64,000 nucleotides of DNA from Adenophora triphylla var. japonica (Eukaryota; Streptophyta; Magnoliopsida; Asterales; Campanulaceae), in assembly GCA_022495995.1 (NCBI GenBank), contig JAFEMH010002439.1, forward strand, positions 1-64,000, read 5' to 3'. A model generated the notes under the pieces. It made no database searches. It saw nothing but the letters and a program-made list of their open reading frames with translations, and was not told the origin of the DNA. Shown piece by piece: positions 35,661-48,175 of the stretch (position 1 is the stretch's first letter; each line of letters opens with the position of its first letter). A program made the translations under genes and the position numbers.

Positions 35661-38600
35661 TGTAGACACCGGAGGTGATCTGCACATGTTTTGCCCGAAA
35701 TCATCTCTTGTCGAAAAAGGGCATTTGATTTCTTGCGATTTTGTTGAAACCATTGATTTTGGACTTTGGTAAATATCTTCCTTGTTGAGGGTAAGTCTCA
35801 ATAGCGAAGGAAAATGGTCTTTCACGTTCGAATCCCTGCATTGGTTAGTAGAGAGGAAGATGTATATATGACATTCATGATGACAGATGCATGCATAGAA
35901 TCAGAATGATTATGACAATATCACTGCATGTGTTCGCGAGATGATACATTTACTTGCTTTCGAAGATGCACTTAGCCTCAGCTTTTGGCAGATTTATGAT
36001 CTTCAATCACTTAGGATTTTTCCTATTGATTCAAGTTTTGTGCATGCTACATGAGCCCTTGGGATATTTTTGTGGGGATGCATGGTGATGAGAGGGGATG
36101 CATTGGGATGTATGTGTCTGGAGACTGTTTGGAACAGATTTTGAGCAAGTGGGGGAGGTGAGAGCCCTCGATTACGATTTAAACAGTGGTTGTTGATGAG
36201 GTTTTGTTAACAGTATCACATGGACCTCAATCTTGATGAGATTGGATTCGGATCCCGGGTCTTGTTTGGAATTTTCCCTCTCAATTTTGGTCATTTGAAG
36301 CTGATGCTGACAGGCTCTAGGGCACGTTGATATGAGTGAAACTTCTTTCATTTGGGTGAGCCGTGACTTGGCCGAAACCTTGTTCGGAGAATGACTTGAT
36401 GGAATTGCTAATGCCGGGTGAAACCCAGATCTTAGACTCCGACGCTACAGAAGCTGCTATGTACCAAGTTCAAGCCGAAAATCTAGCCGTTGATGTGACT
36501 AGACCTTTCTTGTGACTTGATAAAATTCAGGTCCAGAGGACCAACTTGGCAAAGTCCAAATTTCGAAGAAGTGACTTGGCGAAGCCCCAATCTTATAACC
36601 TCGTTGTGATTTCGACACAATTAGCAGAGCCCCAATCTGATTGGTAATACAAAGCAATCCTGAAAATAATCTGATGAAGATCGAATCTATCTTGTAGTGA
36701 AGAACCCAATGTGGACCCAAAGACGACTATATAAGCCCCAGCTTGAAGAGCTGATACAGGAGAACCTGGGAGAACCGCTTAGCAAAGCCCCAATGTGAAG
36801 AAATTCAGAGTAGTCTAACAGAGGAGGCACCCATCTTTTCAGACCTTAGTCAACCAGTTACTGGACAAGACTCAGAAATGTTTACGTGCAGGGGCATATC
36901 TTTTGAAAGGTGGGAATTTCTCCCGAATTTGTGTATGACACTCTCGCTTTTGGTTTGACTCTTTTGAGAGAGTATAAGCATCACAAGGTGTGGAAAAGTG
37001 TATGGAAGCCCCTGCTGACAGAAAGACAGTGTTTGGCTCTATTTCCCTATGATGGAGAGAGAGAAGACTTGTCGAGACACTTGAAAACTTGTTTTATTCG
37101 TGATGATCACAAGGCTACTTAAAACCCTTTGTTAATGTTCGGGTTATTCAACCCCTAAATCTGATATGAACAAATATTTTGATTAATCACAAGGAGAAAA
37201 TCAACTGATATCGAGAATCAAGCTCGGAAGGGCGGAAAGTGTATAGGGACAATCCTTGATGAGAACGGATTTTTTTTTGGAATTTGTTTGTGATTTCGAC
37301 CGGACCATTTCTGGTTGCCTACGTTCCCTTCATTATGAAGAGCTCAGGTCGCCGTAGTTCGGGCTTATCCCGAATGAAGAGAGAATGAGTGTGAAAATTC
37401 AAGACTTTGAGGTTCTTTTGGGAATTTGAGGATTGGAGATTCGAATAACATATCCCCTTAGAGTGTCCATGAAAGACACGGATGCGAAGCCCCAGTGGGA
37501 TATCCACGGCAAGTGTTTGTGGAGGAGAAATGAAATATGCTCACATGAAATGTCGAATGAATCAGACTTGAATTTGCACAATCTTTGATCATTTGAGCCG
37601 AGATGGATTTGGCTCCAATTTAAGCAAGCAATGAAGCATTAATTTGATTTAGCTCCCGAAGATACCGGAATGAAATTACTATCCGGTAAGGGACCGTAGC
37701 CGGGTTTCCGGGCTTCGATCGGCCATCGGGTGATTTGGAAAGTTGTGACCTCTTAAGATGAGAGGTCGGCTGGGCCTTTTGCTGACTGAACCTCTAAAGA
37801 TAAGAGGTTGGCTTTTAGGGATGTGTTTGAGAAATCTACGGCGGGGAAGATTGATTGCCTCTAAGAATGAGAGGTCAGATTTTGACTTTGGCCAAAGGCG
37901 AGGGTAATGGCGATGGGAATATCCTCTAAAAGCGAGAGGATGGCTTAGGGTTGATTTAAGGTAATGGTGAGAGGAAGTCCAAGCCGTCGAGAACTTTTGC
38001 GAACTTGCGAGGATTCGGGCTCCTTTTTGATCATTGGAGAGCTTCTTGAGAAGTTGGGGACTTTTGCTGAATTGTGAGGATCGACGGTCCCCCCTTTTTT
38101 GAAGTTCTTGCTTGAGCTTTTCTATTTTCTTTCTTCTCTTTTTTTTTTGAAGAGCCTCCTAAGACGTTGAGGATTTTTGCTGAATTGTGAGGATTTAAAA
38201 TCCTTCTTTTGATAATTTGGAAGGCCTCTTTGAGGAATTGGGAATTATCTTTCCTTGCATCGTCGACTCTCGAAGCTAACTTCTTTGGCGTTGCTTGGAC
38301 TTCTCTTGGCAAGGAGCAAAGGTGATGGCTGAATGGGGTTTCAAAACACGCCGATCTTGAAATGAAAGGGTATTGTTTAGCGGGGTGAGGTAATGTTTTT
38401 CCTATGGGTGAAAGGCTTCAACCGCAATCCCTACCGGATGACCTAAACGAGATTAAGTCTTCATTGCTTGCTTAAGCTTTAAATGAGAAAAGATCCATGC
38501 AAATTCATTGAGCAACGAGATGATGATGATGAAAGGGATGTGAGCATATGAGATGCAAGATGAGGAGTTGGTAAGTCCCAATTTGAAAAGGATATCAATT

Positions 38601-39080
38601 GATTTTCTCACTTCGATTAATTTAAATATTAATCATTTCAAAGAATTAGTGGTTGAGCAAAGACAAGTGATCATTTTGGATAAAACCATTTCAATTAAGT
38701 ATAACGTGGGTGCGCAAGTGATGTCTCGAGTCTAGCAAGAAAAGAAAGAAGACATATATATAAAAGTTAGACATTTAACTATTATGTCCAAAATGGACTA
38801 CAACGACAAATGTCCAGGAAGGACTTAGGTGAAAGAGAGGTACTAGAACCTACGAAGGTTGACTAAAAGACTATTTTAGAGATAGGTAGCCCCTAGTCTA
38901 GCCGCTCTTTGCTGTTGGACCATGCATTTACTCTTCGACGCTGGAGATGGGAACTATCGCAGATCTTTCCACCAGGATTTCTTTGGCAATCCCTTGCCCA
39001 ATCCAGCCATTTTCATTGCCTGCGATGACTGGTTCATCGATCACAAAAGGGCGAGTCAAATTCCATTATGCCCACGAGTC
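35661..39080 (-). other. Element B 3' internal non-coding region
   Basis: No gene supported. It holds the blocks shared with A and C (36050-36180, 36840-37140, 38640-38890). 37740-37950 has short repeats about CTCTAAGAATGAGAGGT, and 38020-38250 repeats a GAATTGTGAGGAT phrase. Where an autonomous Tat element would have protease and pol, only this region is present. Confidence 0.6.
37313..37363 (-). other. Conserved CTACG/CGTAG hairpin, type I (element B)
   Basis: In element sense: GAACTACG, CCTGAG, inner stem CTTCAT/ATGAAG, GGAACGTAGGCAACC. Confidence 0.7.
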
Positions 39081-41530
39081 TTGAATCACCAAACTCGACC
39101 ATGTTGACGCTCATGTTGTTATTTCTAGGAACGGGTTACCGATAAGATTGGGCCCTTCAGGCACCTCTAACTTTTCTTGCTCAATCAAACCTTGGATTGC
39201 CTTTTTCAGGGGGGCGCAATCGTCTGTCAAGTGCCCATGGTACTAATGAAAGGCACAATGCTTGGAGGTATCCAAAGGAGCATTGGGGTTTCGGGGCTGA
39301 TAGTTTCTCATGGGTTCGAGGAGACCCTGCTTTAGCAAGCTATTGAAAACTTTGCTTAAGGGAACACCCAAATCCTTGGGATGTGATTTTTCCTTTGGGG
39401 GAGAATAAACTCTTAACGCTCTTTGATTCGAGATTTGGTCATTGACTTGGTCACCATTATGAACGGGGTTTGCCGGTTTTGGTCCATTGGGGCACTCAAG
39501 CTTGCCCGCTTCGATTAACCTTTGAACCGCTCTCTTCAAGACTGTGCAGTTGTCGCCGTGGTGGCCATAATGATCATGGAAGGCGCAAGGCTTACTCATG
39601 TCGAGGGGTGCATTTGAGCTCCTGATGGTAGTCCTCGAGAGGCTCCAACAGCCTTCCTTTACTAAACCCTTGAAAATTAAGCCCATGGGCATCCCAAAAT
39701 CATCAAAATGTTCTCGTTGCCTTAGAGGACCACCATTTCTTGGTTTCTTTTGGATGCCGTCATTTGTATGCAATGCCTTCTTTCCTTTGATGGATGTTGC
39801 AGCCGTGTTGGAAGGGTAAGGTTTATAGCGATGAGACATGTTCCGACCCGTAGTGCTTCCCGTGCACGAACCCTTTTGATGTAATCATCGATGTAATCGT
39901 CGAGATTTGACCTTTGTAAACCTCATTCGTGTCGATACACAAGATTGGTATGGCGAGATGGCCCGAGTCGAGCGATCGTCGATACTCTCGTTGCTAGGAT
40001 TTTCTTGTACCTTCTCAATTGGTTCTTTCAATAATCCATTGGACGAGTCAATAGGAACACTAGGATCGCACGACACCGCCACAAGATCGGCATCGCAAAT
40101 GAAACCACAAGATGAAGTACTTTGGTGGGAGGGATGACAATCTGAGCATTAAGATCATGACCGTAACCCTCCTCATAAGGCCCGGGCAGCTTGCCGAAGA
40201 TGAGGATATATGGCTCGTAATGGTTGGATACCAGAAGCAAAGTGAGTGTGGATCCAAAAGGCCGTTGAAGATATGAGATTTGAGGCATCGTAACAAAGAG
40301 GGACCGAACGTGTCTTGACCACACCGAGGAACGTGACTACAAGGGTAATGTGCATATTGTACTTGATGAGCAGGAGCAGCTTGCGTAACGGCCGGGTGGA
40401 GAATTTGATGAGGAGCATTTGACCTTGTCGGACTTCCCAACCGGAGGGACGAGGTAGAGCTTGGAGGATGTTGTGAATATGGTAAACCTGATGAAGTGGT
40501 GATAAGAGCCTGGTGGCCCATGTGATCTTGCAAGATCATAGGGGCAAGTGTGCTTTGAGAATTGGAGGAAGCAAGCCGGCCCTCTCGAACCATGGAGCCC
40601 GAGAAGCAACCGACCCAAAATGGCTTCATGAGCCATGTCACACCGCTGGGCTTGAGAAGTCGTGAACCGACCCATTCCGAGATGATGACCCAAACCAGAT
40701 CGATGTTGTGAAGTAGTAAACCGACCCCTTCCAAGCCGTGGGGCGAAAGGCAACCGATTCAATCCCGGTGGTGAGACCCGAGAGGCACCGGGGGCAAGTT
40801 GACCTAGATCGGATCGTTGAGGAGTATCGAGCCGTAGGGGCCGAGATGTACCGAATCGACCACCCTGCATCGATGGCCCGGGCCGACCGAGGTTTTGGAG
40901 TAGCGAATCGACCCATTCCAAGTCAGCAGGCGTAAATGCATCGATTGAAACCCAAAGGTGAAAACCGAGAGGTGCCAGGGGAAGTTGACCAAGATCTGGA
41001 CCGTTGAGGAGTATCGATACGATGAGGCCGAGAGGCAGCCGAGTGATAGGCTGGGGATGCTTGGCCCATTAGTAGTTCCACACGAAAGGGAACAGGCATT
41101 TGACGGTAGTTGGCATACCCGGAGGGTAATTAGTTCCAATCTTCGCATCAACCGTAAAGGTTCCATTAGTGGTTGCGAACAATTGCTAGCCCCCGGTTTC
41201 GATACCTTCCCATAACCGATCGATCCGAGCCTCTTGATGTTGTCTTATCTGTTCCAACATCTCGATTCCACCGCTCGGCATTTTGCGAATTTTCTGGGGT
41301 GCGGATCCGTACGTCTCCCACCGTTCTCCTCTCGAGTTGGCCATTCTCGAAACTTTGAGCTGAAGCGAGGGAGGAAACCGATGAAGTATCTCGACTCCGA
41401 ATGACCGAGCCGAACAAACGATGACCCGGGCTTGATCCAAACTTTGCTTACCGTGGAAGGCACGAAAGGGTGTGGTTCGCACTCGGGAAAGCGGAATGTT
41501 GGTGTTTGGGCTAGTGGCTCATGCAACATG
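39080..41530 (-). pseudogene. gag: Element B gag region, decayed
   Basis: Minus-strand gag in pieces. The N-terminal part near 41290-41150 has a helical EQIRQHQEARIDRLWEGI-like stretch followed by GLAIVRN and a TFTVDA segment. A proline/serine-rich centre lies at 41100-40100. The C-terminal part (39839-39243) begins MSHRYKPYPSN and contains CAFHDHYGHHGDNCTVLKRA, a zinc-knuckle-like motif. A second copy of that motif starts SKHCAFH at about 39255. Many frameshifts. Collinear with A (8600-6400), less similar to C. Confidence 0.65.
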
Positions 41531-42804
41531 TGATTATTTGTTTAAATTTACTTAAAACATGTTTTATTAAACCTAATCGGTTGGAAAAGATTGCTCTTCT
41601 TTTTCACAAACTACTCGATCCCGGATCGGGCCCCGTCACTACGTCTATAAGCCCCTCGTATTCCACCCGTATTTCGACCTCCCATGGTAGACAAACCTGG
41701 GCGAGGGTCCTATAGGGCAAGCGGGTCCCACCGACCGAAAGAAAATGATCCTAAAAGTCTCGGGTAATCGAGTCTTAACGAGCATTCGATGTAAATTACG
41801 GACAAAGCCGACGTCAAAGTCAAGATCATGTCCGAGGGCTCGACAAAAAGCTCGGCATGATTTGACCGATAAATGTCCACAATTGATCTTGACTTGTCAT
41901 CAATTAGGCCGTAATTAGGCATGGAATAATCATTAATCCTTGATGACTCAAAGGTCATGCCGGGAGTCGTTGTATAATTTGTGCCGCCGTAGCCGAAGTC
42001 AAGGCGCCGGTCAATATCTTGGTCAAAATCTGCGGCGAAAAACCGCAGCTTCGACCGATTAGGGTCGCCGAAAGATATTGAGTCGGTATGCCGACAAAGG
42101 CTTGAAAGGAAAGGTCTATACACGTACAGTGGCATGACATGCACTCAAACTAAAAACCAACCGGGTCTCGGACAAAGTGTGTCACGAACAAGTGCATGGT
42201 CGACACGAGGCTCCATGGGATGTTTGGGTAGTCCTGTGCTTGCACCGAGAGGCGTAATAAGACCAAACGGGCCGCGACAAGGATTTTCCCGGGTTAGGGA
42301 CGTAGTGTGCAGTGTATGGTCACGTGCGCGTAGTGTGCAAGCAGTCTATTTTCTTTTTCTGAGTAAAATAGAAATTTTCGCATGTGTCTTAAAAATATGA
42401 TGCGTGATTTTTTTTTGAAAAATTTCTTTTTTTTTTTGGAAAATCCTTTTTTTTTTGAAATTTTTTTTTTTGAAATTTAATGAACACATAAGCACATAAG
42501 CACAAGAATTCCGACAGTTAGGGACATGATTCCGACATTCAAAATTTTGACTTTTTTCGAGGCGGCCAGAACAACACGAAAATGTACAAAAATCAACACA
42601 CACAACAAATGATTTTTTTTAAATGCCGGGACGGAAGCTTGACCCTCAAAAGCTTTTCTTTTTTTTTTGAAAACGATGATACCGATACGTGGGATTGTTA
42701 AACCACAATTTATCCCCGACTCGTGTTAGGAGCCGATAACGGAAAGTTTAATGGTTTCCACCAATATACCAAATATCGTTTTTTTTTTTAGAAAAAGCTT
42801 ATTT
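41531..42804 (-). other. Element B leader (PBS to gag)
   Basis: Non-coding; matches the A leader (8600-9840). The part next to the primer-binding site (42675-42804) matches F (16195-16334). T-runs lie at 42410-42470, 42655-42670 and 42780-42790. Confidence 0.65.
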
Positions 42805-42823
42805 GTCCCCAGCGGAGTCGCCA
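42805..42823 (-). other. Primer-binding site, tRNA-Arg type (element B)
   Basis: The minus strand reads TGGCGACTCCGCTGGGGAC, one base from the 5' LTR. Confidence 0.9.
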
Positions 42824-42824
42824 C

Positions 42825-44349
42825 TGTGATGATGTGCCAATTTTTCCGAAAGGGCTTTGAAATTTTTCGTTTCTTTGAAAAACCTATCGAAAAAGACCGG
42901 AGTCGCCACGCCATTTTTGTTTTAAGGGCCAAAACTTTGAAAAATGCCCGAGATTAGAGATTTGGGTTCGGAGGTCACGTTACACGCCGGGAAGGACGTT
43001 AGTGTGCACCCGGAATGCCTCATAAAACGAGTCTTCCAAGCTAAAAACCATTTGTTTGTGTGTGTGTGTGTGTGTGTTACTTTGGCCAAAATAAGTTTAA
43101 ACTGAGGAAAGTAAAAATTGGGAATTCTTTATTAGACTTTGGACAGATCCCATGATTTTTGGTGTGATTTTTGGGTTGAGATTTGGTACTCAAAAGATTT
43201 TTGGAAGTTGAAAACCATTTCTGCCAGAATGAAAAAGGCAGTAGACACTTTATTTTGAAATTGACTTTAGGGCTTGAAAACTCCAGAATCTGGGAAAAGT
43301 CAGAGAATGAAAAGTGTTCAAAAAACCTTAAATAAGTTTTCTGTAAAAGAACTTCCCATTTTGGAGATGATTTGAGGGACCAAAACCTTCTGGAAATCTC
43401 AGATGTGAAATCTGGATTTCCAGAGACTGATGAACTGACCTTTAAAGGAAAATTTGAAATATGGAGTTTTACTCACGAAAAAAATAAAGTAAAAATATGT
43501 CTGGAAATCTCTGGATGTTGGATACAAAAAGTGTTTTGTAGTCAACACCAAATTCCAAGTTTATCTGTGTCCAAAAAATTAGACCATGGACTGGGGTCTT
43601 AGAAAATTGCTACTGGACAGCAACTTCTCAAGAAGGAAAAACATGATTTTAAAGGGGGTTTTGCATCCATGCTTGTCCCCATTTCCCTAGGTTTTGATTA
43701 GTGATCACTTGACATTTTAGTGGTGAATCAACTATATCAAACCATCCTTGGGGTACATTAGGACTAAGCACTTCATTTGCTTGGGAAGGGGAATTTTATC
43801 CTTTGAAAAAGAGATTTAATGTATGAAAATGATTTTTAGGGTTTTGAAAATGTGTTTTCTTTGCAAGTAAGTAAGAACACTTTGAAAATAATGTTGATCC
43901 TTGTAGAAGATCATCCATGGAGATGAACTTCCATGGTGATCTTCTTGGATCTAAGAAAAGAAGATGAACAAACTACATTTTGGAGTTTGAAAATGCATGC
44001 ATGGATGAATTTTAGGGTAAGGAGAGGGAGGTTATACCTATCTTCCTTGTGTTTTGTGTTTGAATAGATTCAAAGGCTTGAATGTGTTTAGGGCTTGAAA
44101 GTGTTTAGGGTTGATGATTTGAGTTGGTTAAAGAGAAAACAAGTAGATAACAATGAAGTCCTCTATTTTTGGTTTTTCTTATTTCTTTTGCTTTTTTGAT
44201 TCCTTTCCTTGGTTTATCCTTAAATAACAATGCCCACTTTGCCCTTGCTTTGTTAGAAATGTTAGAAATGTTAGGAATTGTTAGAAATGTTATAACTTTC
44301 GTTAATTTTTTAACGAAAATTCTAACAAGCTCAAATTGGAGCACTTACA
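42825..44349 (-). repeat. 5' LTR of element B (1525 bp, internally deleted)
   Basis: Matches the 3' LTR except that the equivalent of 32243-32632 is missing, bracketed by TCTAT direct repeats (junction about 44163-44167). The missing part contains the TATA-like box, so this promoter copy is probably inactive. Confidence 0.92.
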
Positions 44350-44354
44350 ATGAG
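44350..44354. repeat. Target-site duplication of element B, right
   Basis: ATGAG, pairing with 30868-30872. Confidence 0.9.
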
Positions 44355-44504
44355 CCTTTCAAAAATTCCATCTATCTGACCACATTGGTCACTCCCTTCA
44401 TTTGGCATATCCCCAGTAGGATCAGCCATTTGACCTCCTAGGTCATTTCCTTTCCATCTTCATAGCAAGGGACCAGTTTCTCTTCGCCATTCCCCTGTGG
44501 ATTC

Positions 44505-44550
44505 CGAACTATGATCATGGCTTGATTCCTCTGGGATACGTAGGTAGCCT
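44505..44550 (+). other. Conserved CTACG/CGTAG hairpin, type II (element C, copy 2)
   Basis: GAACTATG...GGCTTGATTCC...GGGATACGTAGGTAGCC; the outer stem has one mismatch. Confidence 0.6.
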
Positions 44551-44602
44551 ACTTTAGGTTCAGCCAATTTGTCACATATGACGCCCTTTCCCGAGTGAAT
44601 CC

Positions 44603-44648
44603 CGAACTACAATCATTGCTTGATTCCTCCGGGATACGTAGGTAGCCT
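44603..44648 (+). other. Conserved CTACG/CGTAG hairpin, type II (element C, copy 3)
   Basis: GAACTACA...GCTTGATTCC...GGGATACGTAGGTAGCC; inner stem ATTCC/GGGAT; one weak outer pair. Confidence 0.6.
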
Positions 44649-44732
44649 TCCAAAGGTTCAGCCACTCGACCTCCTTGGTCACCCAATCCGTCTCGGCAGT
44701 TTGCCAGATTGGATTCTTTTTATCGACAACCC

Positions 44733-44749
44733 CACTTGCCCTGCAAGTG
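44733..44749 (+). other. PPT-proximal hairpin (element C)
   Basis: A perfect CACTTG...CAAGTG stem, preceded by TCGACAACCCC as in B (TCGACGACCCC). Confidence 0.65.
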
Positions 44750-44756
44750 CCATTGC

Positions 44757-44767
44757 CGAGGGGCTTC
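44757..44767 (+). other. Polypurine tract of element C
   Basis: CGAGGGGCTTC directly before TGTAAG of the 3' LTR. Confidence 0.75.
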
Positions 44768-46842
44768 TGTAAGTACCCAAATCTCGCTCATGCCTTTCGG
44801 TTAAGTTTCCCGGCAATTCCCCGAACTTTCATAAAGTTCAGGGGCGATTTGGGAACTTTTTCAAACTTTCCAAGGGAGGAAGGACCTGCTAGAAATTAAA
44901 ATTCCAGGCAGGACCTCGCTGGAAAGAGCATTCTAGAATTCGCCACCTTTCATTCTTCTAGAAAGAAAACGGTTATGGCTCCCTAAGTCAGCAAGCATAC
45001 TTAGCCAGATCCATGCAGCTATAAAACAGAGGCTGCACCTCTCATTTTGGGATCCCTTCCAGCCCCTTTTTCAGTCCTTAGCGTTACTCTGCTCAAATTA
45101 TGCCAAATATACACAAACCAACCCCAATTCTCTATCAATCCACTCTCATACACACACAAAATCAATCTCTACACGATTCTCTTTCTCTCTTGGTCCTATA
45201 CCACATATACCTAGAATCAACCATACCTAGGTCAACATGGGTTTGATATCAGTTCCAGAAGCAGATATTTGAAGGCTCCTATATCTAACTTGATATAGGA
45301 GTCGTGGTCTTTAAGGGTAACACTCTCTCTCCTTCTCTCTCTCTTTCGTTCTTACTCATGCAAACATATATGGTTTAATCCAACAAATAGTCTTAAATAT
45401 GACATAATGACTGAGATCTAATCATGGTGTATCTATTCTAGTCTCGCATCATTTAGATCGCAGCTGTTTTCATATTATTACAAGTAATCGAATTGTCTTA
45501 ATATTGTTTTGCATAAACACTCGAGATGAGTATGGATCCCTTATATCCACACCCTCTCGAAGTGTTCATTATTGATATATGTGCTCTCTGAGATCCATCT
45601 GTGATGTAACCTGACCATATTGTTGCCTTGCTGTGTCTGTAAATCTCATTTGTAAAAGTCTCTGCAAATGGCTAAAGGTGTCACGCGACACAACTTGCCA
45701 TGCAAGTCCTATGTCACGCGACAACATTGGCCAGTTTGCAGAAACTTCCTCCTTTCAGTTGTAATCTGATTTTAATCTTTTCCAATTGTAATCTGATATC
45801 AATCTGTACTTTAAATATCTTTTCCCCCACACAAAGGATTCATCGGGTACCCTCTCTCAGGGATGAACAAGGATCCACACGTGTCTTGTTCTAGGAAAGA
45901 TCCACCACATGATGACGTGATGTCCTATTATTTACCTTAAAATGCAATATTTACTTTCAATGTCATTTCCCCCCATGTACCTTAAGGTTGGATCACTCTC
46001 CGAGGATTGTCTAGTAGCCTTTTAAGGCACGAAAGACATAGGACGAGTATAAAGATCCAATCTTTATACCCCTTCCCCTAGTCCCCTTTGGTTCTTGGAG
46101 CATCCCGTGGTGTGGATCGGTGTAAAGACTTCATCTTTACATCGTTTCTGTCACTAAAATGCCATAGTCGTAGTCCCTTTAGAAGCGGATGAATCTTAGT
46201 CCCGACATCTCCGGTCATCACTTGAGACGAGCATAAATGTCCCTACGAAGCTCAATCGTCTCAAGATGTAGGATTGATGGGCAGAGACTCTTCCTTTTCT
46301 AAAGAGTCTCATTCTTGGACTATAAAAAGTTGTCCCTCTCTTGATCACATATGACTAAGTCCCCAAAGAATGTTGGTTTAAGATACACCAAGGCTTTTAC
46401 GCCTACTATGGTTGATTATTCCAACGGGAAGGTAAAAAGGTCACATAATGATGATCACAAGTCCAAGATGAGCACGGGATCAAAATCCAGAACAGATCAA
46501 ATCCAAGGAATCCCGAGCTATAACCTTCTTATATGGTTTATATGTCCGGCAGATAACTTGGCACATTCCCTCTTTTTTCAAAACACACACACACATGAGC
46601 ACATAAACAAGCACAAACTTCGGATCTAGGAAGACTTGCTTTCGCAAGGCTCCTTGGGTGAACGCGATCCGTTCTTCCCAAGGAGTAACTTAACCTCCGA
46701 ACCCTTATCCTTTTTTTCAAAGTTTTGAGGAAATCAAAATGGCGTGGTGACTCCGTTTTTCAATAAAACCGGTGTCTTAAAACTGAGGTGAAGCGGCGAC
46801 CCTATAAGAAATGGTTCAACTCGTGATGGGCCCACATTCACA
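44768..46842 (+). repeat. 3' LTR of element C (2075 bp)
   Basis: Collinear with the 5' LTR; TATA box CTATAAAAC at 45019-45027, hairpin at 45516-45566, paired dyads at 45675-45722. Confidence 0.92.
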
Positions 46843-46847
46843 CCTTG
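46843..46847. repeat. Target-site duplication of element C, right
   Basis: CCTTG, pairing with 19840-19844. Confidence 0.9.
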
Positions 46848-47864
46848 GTATTTCTTAACCTAACTTTCCTTGGGGATTTTAGTCAAATGTGATCAAAAAG
46901 GGTTGTCTTTAAGTCCAAGAATGAGACTCTTTGGAAAATAATGAATCTTTGTCCATCAATCCTACATCTTGAGACAATGATGATTCATAGGGACATTTTG
47001 TGTTTTTCTCAAGTGATTATCGGAGATTTTGGGACTAAAACTCATTGATTTCTAAAGGGACAAAGATTGTGGCATTTTTATAATGGGATTGATGTAAAGA
47101 TGGAGTCTTTACACCAATCCTCACTACGGAATGCATCAAGAACCATGGGACTAGGGGAATAGGATGTAAAGATTGGATCTTTATGCTCATCTTATGTCTT
47201 TTATGCCTTAGGAGGCCTTTTAGACAATCCTTGGAGAAAGATTCCAACTTTAGGGAGATGGGGGAAATAGTATTAATGTAAAGATTGCATTTTTAATATG
47301 AACAATACAAGGAGTATCATTAATCTAAGGACATAATGTAAAAGGATGATCTTCATGGATTTTCCTATGTCCTTAATACCACATAAGGTGGACAATCCTT
47401 GGAAAAACTAGATCAATGGGAATGGGATGACATATAATATATAAAGATTGCATTTTTATACATAAATGTAAAGGGGGATCACGTCATCATATGGTAGATC
47501 ATCCCTAGAACAAGCCACTTGTGGAATCTTGTTCATCCTAGGGAGAGGATCTCCATTGAGTCATTTGTGTAGGGGAGTGGGAAATATAGAGTTACATTGC
47601 CAAATATTAAAGCTTTATGACAATAAGTGAAGATAACAAGAGATAACAATGGAAATAAGAGTATATAGGAATGTATCAAAGTTAAGGGAAGGAGAGATTA
47701 CCAATATTGGTTTTTCTCTATCTTCCAAGGGAGTTTTCCTAGGCAATATCTATTTAGGAATAGACTAAGGTAGGATTAGTGTATGAGAGAGGATGGATTT
47801 GTGTGTTTTTTGGGACTGTAAGTCGAGTTTGTATTTCTGCATAGTAACAGTGCTCAAAATTGTA

Positions 47865-48139
47865 CTCGCTCCGTCCCGGTAGTAAGTTCACAGTTACTGT
47901 TTGCGCGCAAATTAAGGAAAAAGTTAGTGGAGAAAATGTTGTGAGTATGAAAAGTGAGGTTGGAGAGAGAAAGTGGGGTAGGAAATAGTGATTTGATTGA
48001 TGTTGTGAATATAAAAGTAAAGTAGGAGAGAGAATTAATGGGTAGAATAGTAAATATTCTTTGCCATTTTAGGAAGTGTGAAGTTTGTAGTGGGACACCC
48101 AATGAGGAAAGTGTTCAAGTTGTAGCGGGACGGAGGGAG
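47865..48139. mobile_element. Stowaway-type MITE (275 bp) in the E LTR
   Basis: Terminal inverted repeats CTCGCTCCGTCCCGG... and ...GCGGGACGGAGGGAG are flanked by TA (47863-47864 and 48140-48141). The F LTR lacks it at the same place, which gives an empty site. It is a Tc1/mariner-derived non-autonomous DNA transposon by its termini and TA target. It has no coding capacity; the frame crossing it is incidental. Confidence 0.9.
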
Positions 48140-48165
48140 TAAATCAAAATGAATAGAGGAGGCCT

Positions 48166-48175
48166 CTATTTATAG
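48166..48175 (-). promoter_or_regulatory. LTR TATA box (element E)
   Basis: CTATAAATAG on the minus strand, 27 bp from the MITE edge. Confidence 0.6.

Larger units (their letters stand above)
30873..44349 (-). mobile_element. Element B: complete gag-only Tat element
   Basis: Minus-strand element of 13,477 bp: 5' LTR 42825-44349, primer-binding site 42805-42823, leader, decayed gag (about 41530-39080), about 6 kb of non-coding 3' region with four tandem arrays, polypurine tract and 3' LTR 30873-32815. Perfect ATGAG duplication. No protease, RT, RNase H or integrase is present, so its movement would need another element's enzymes. Inserted in array C4 of element C. Confidence 0.93.
44355..44767 (+). 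other. Element C 3' end between nested B and the 3' LTR
   Basis: Resumes array C4 (GACCACATTGGTCAC), then two type II hairpins, the PPT-proximal hairpin and the polypurine tract. No gene. Confidence 0.85.
19845..46842 (+). mobile_element. Element C: complete gag-only Tat element, carrying nested element B
   Basis: Plus-strand element with LTRs 19845-21917 and 44768-46842 (2073 and 2075 bp), both TG...CA, flanked by CCTTG. Internal parts are the primer-binding site, leader with tandem array, gag remnant, long 3' non-coding region with four kinds of tandem array, and polypurine tract. Removing B (30873-44349 plus one ATGAG) gives about 13.5 kb. There is no protease, RT, RNase H or integrase anywhere in it, so it is non-autonomous. 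Confidence 0.92.

Noticed and set aside
46351..46629. 92-codon frame shared with 21430-21708 as a gene
   Set aside because: It lies at the same place in both LTRs of C and has no recognisable domain.
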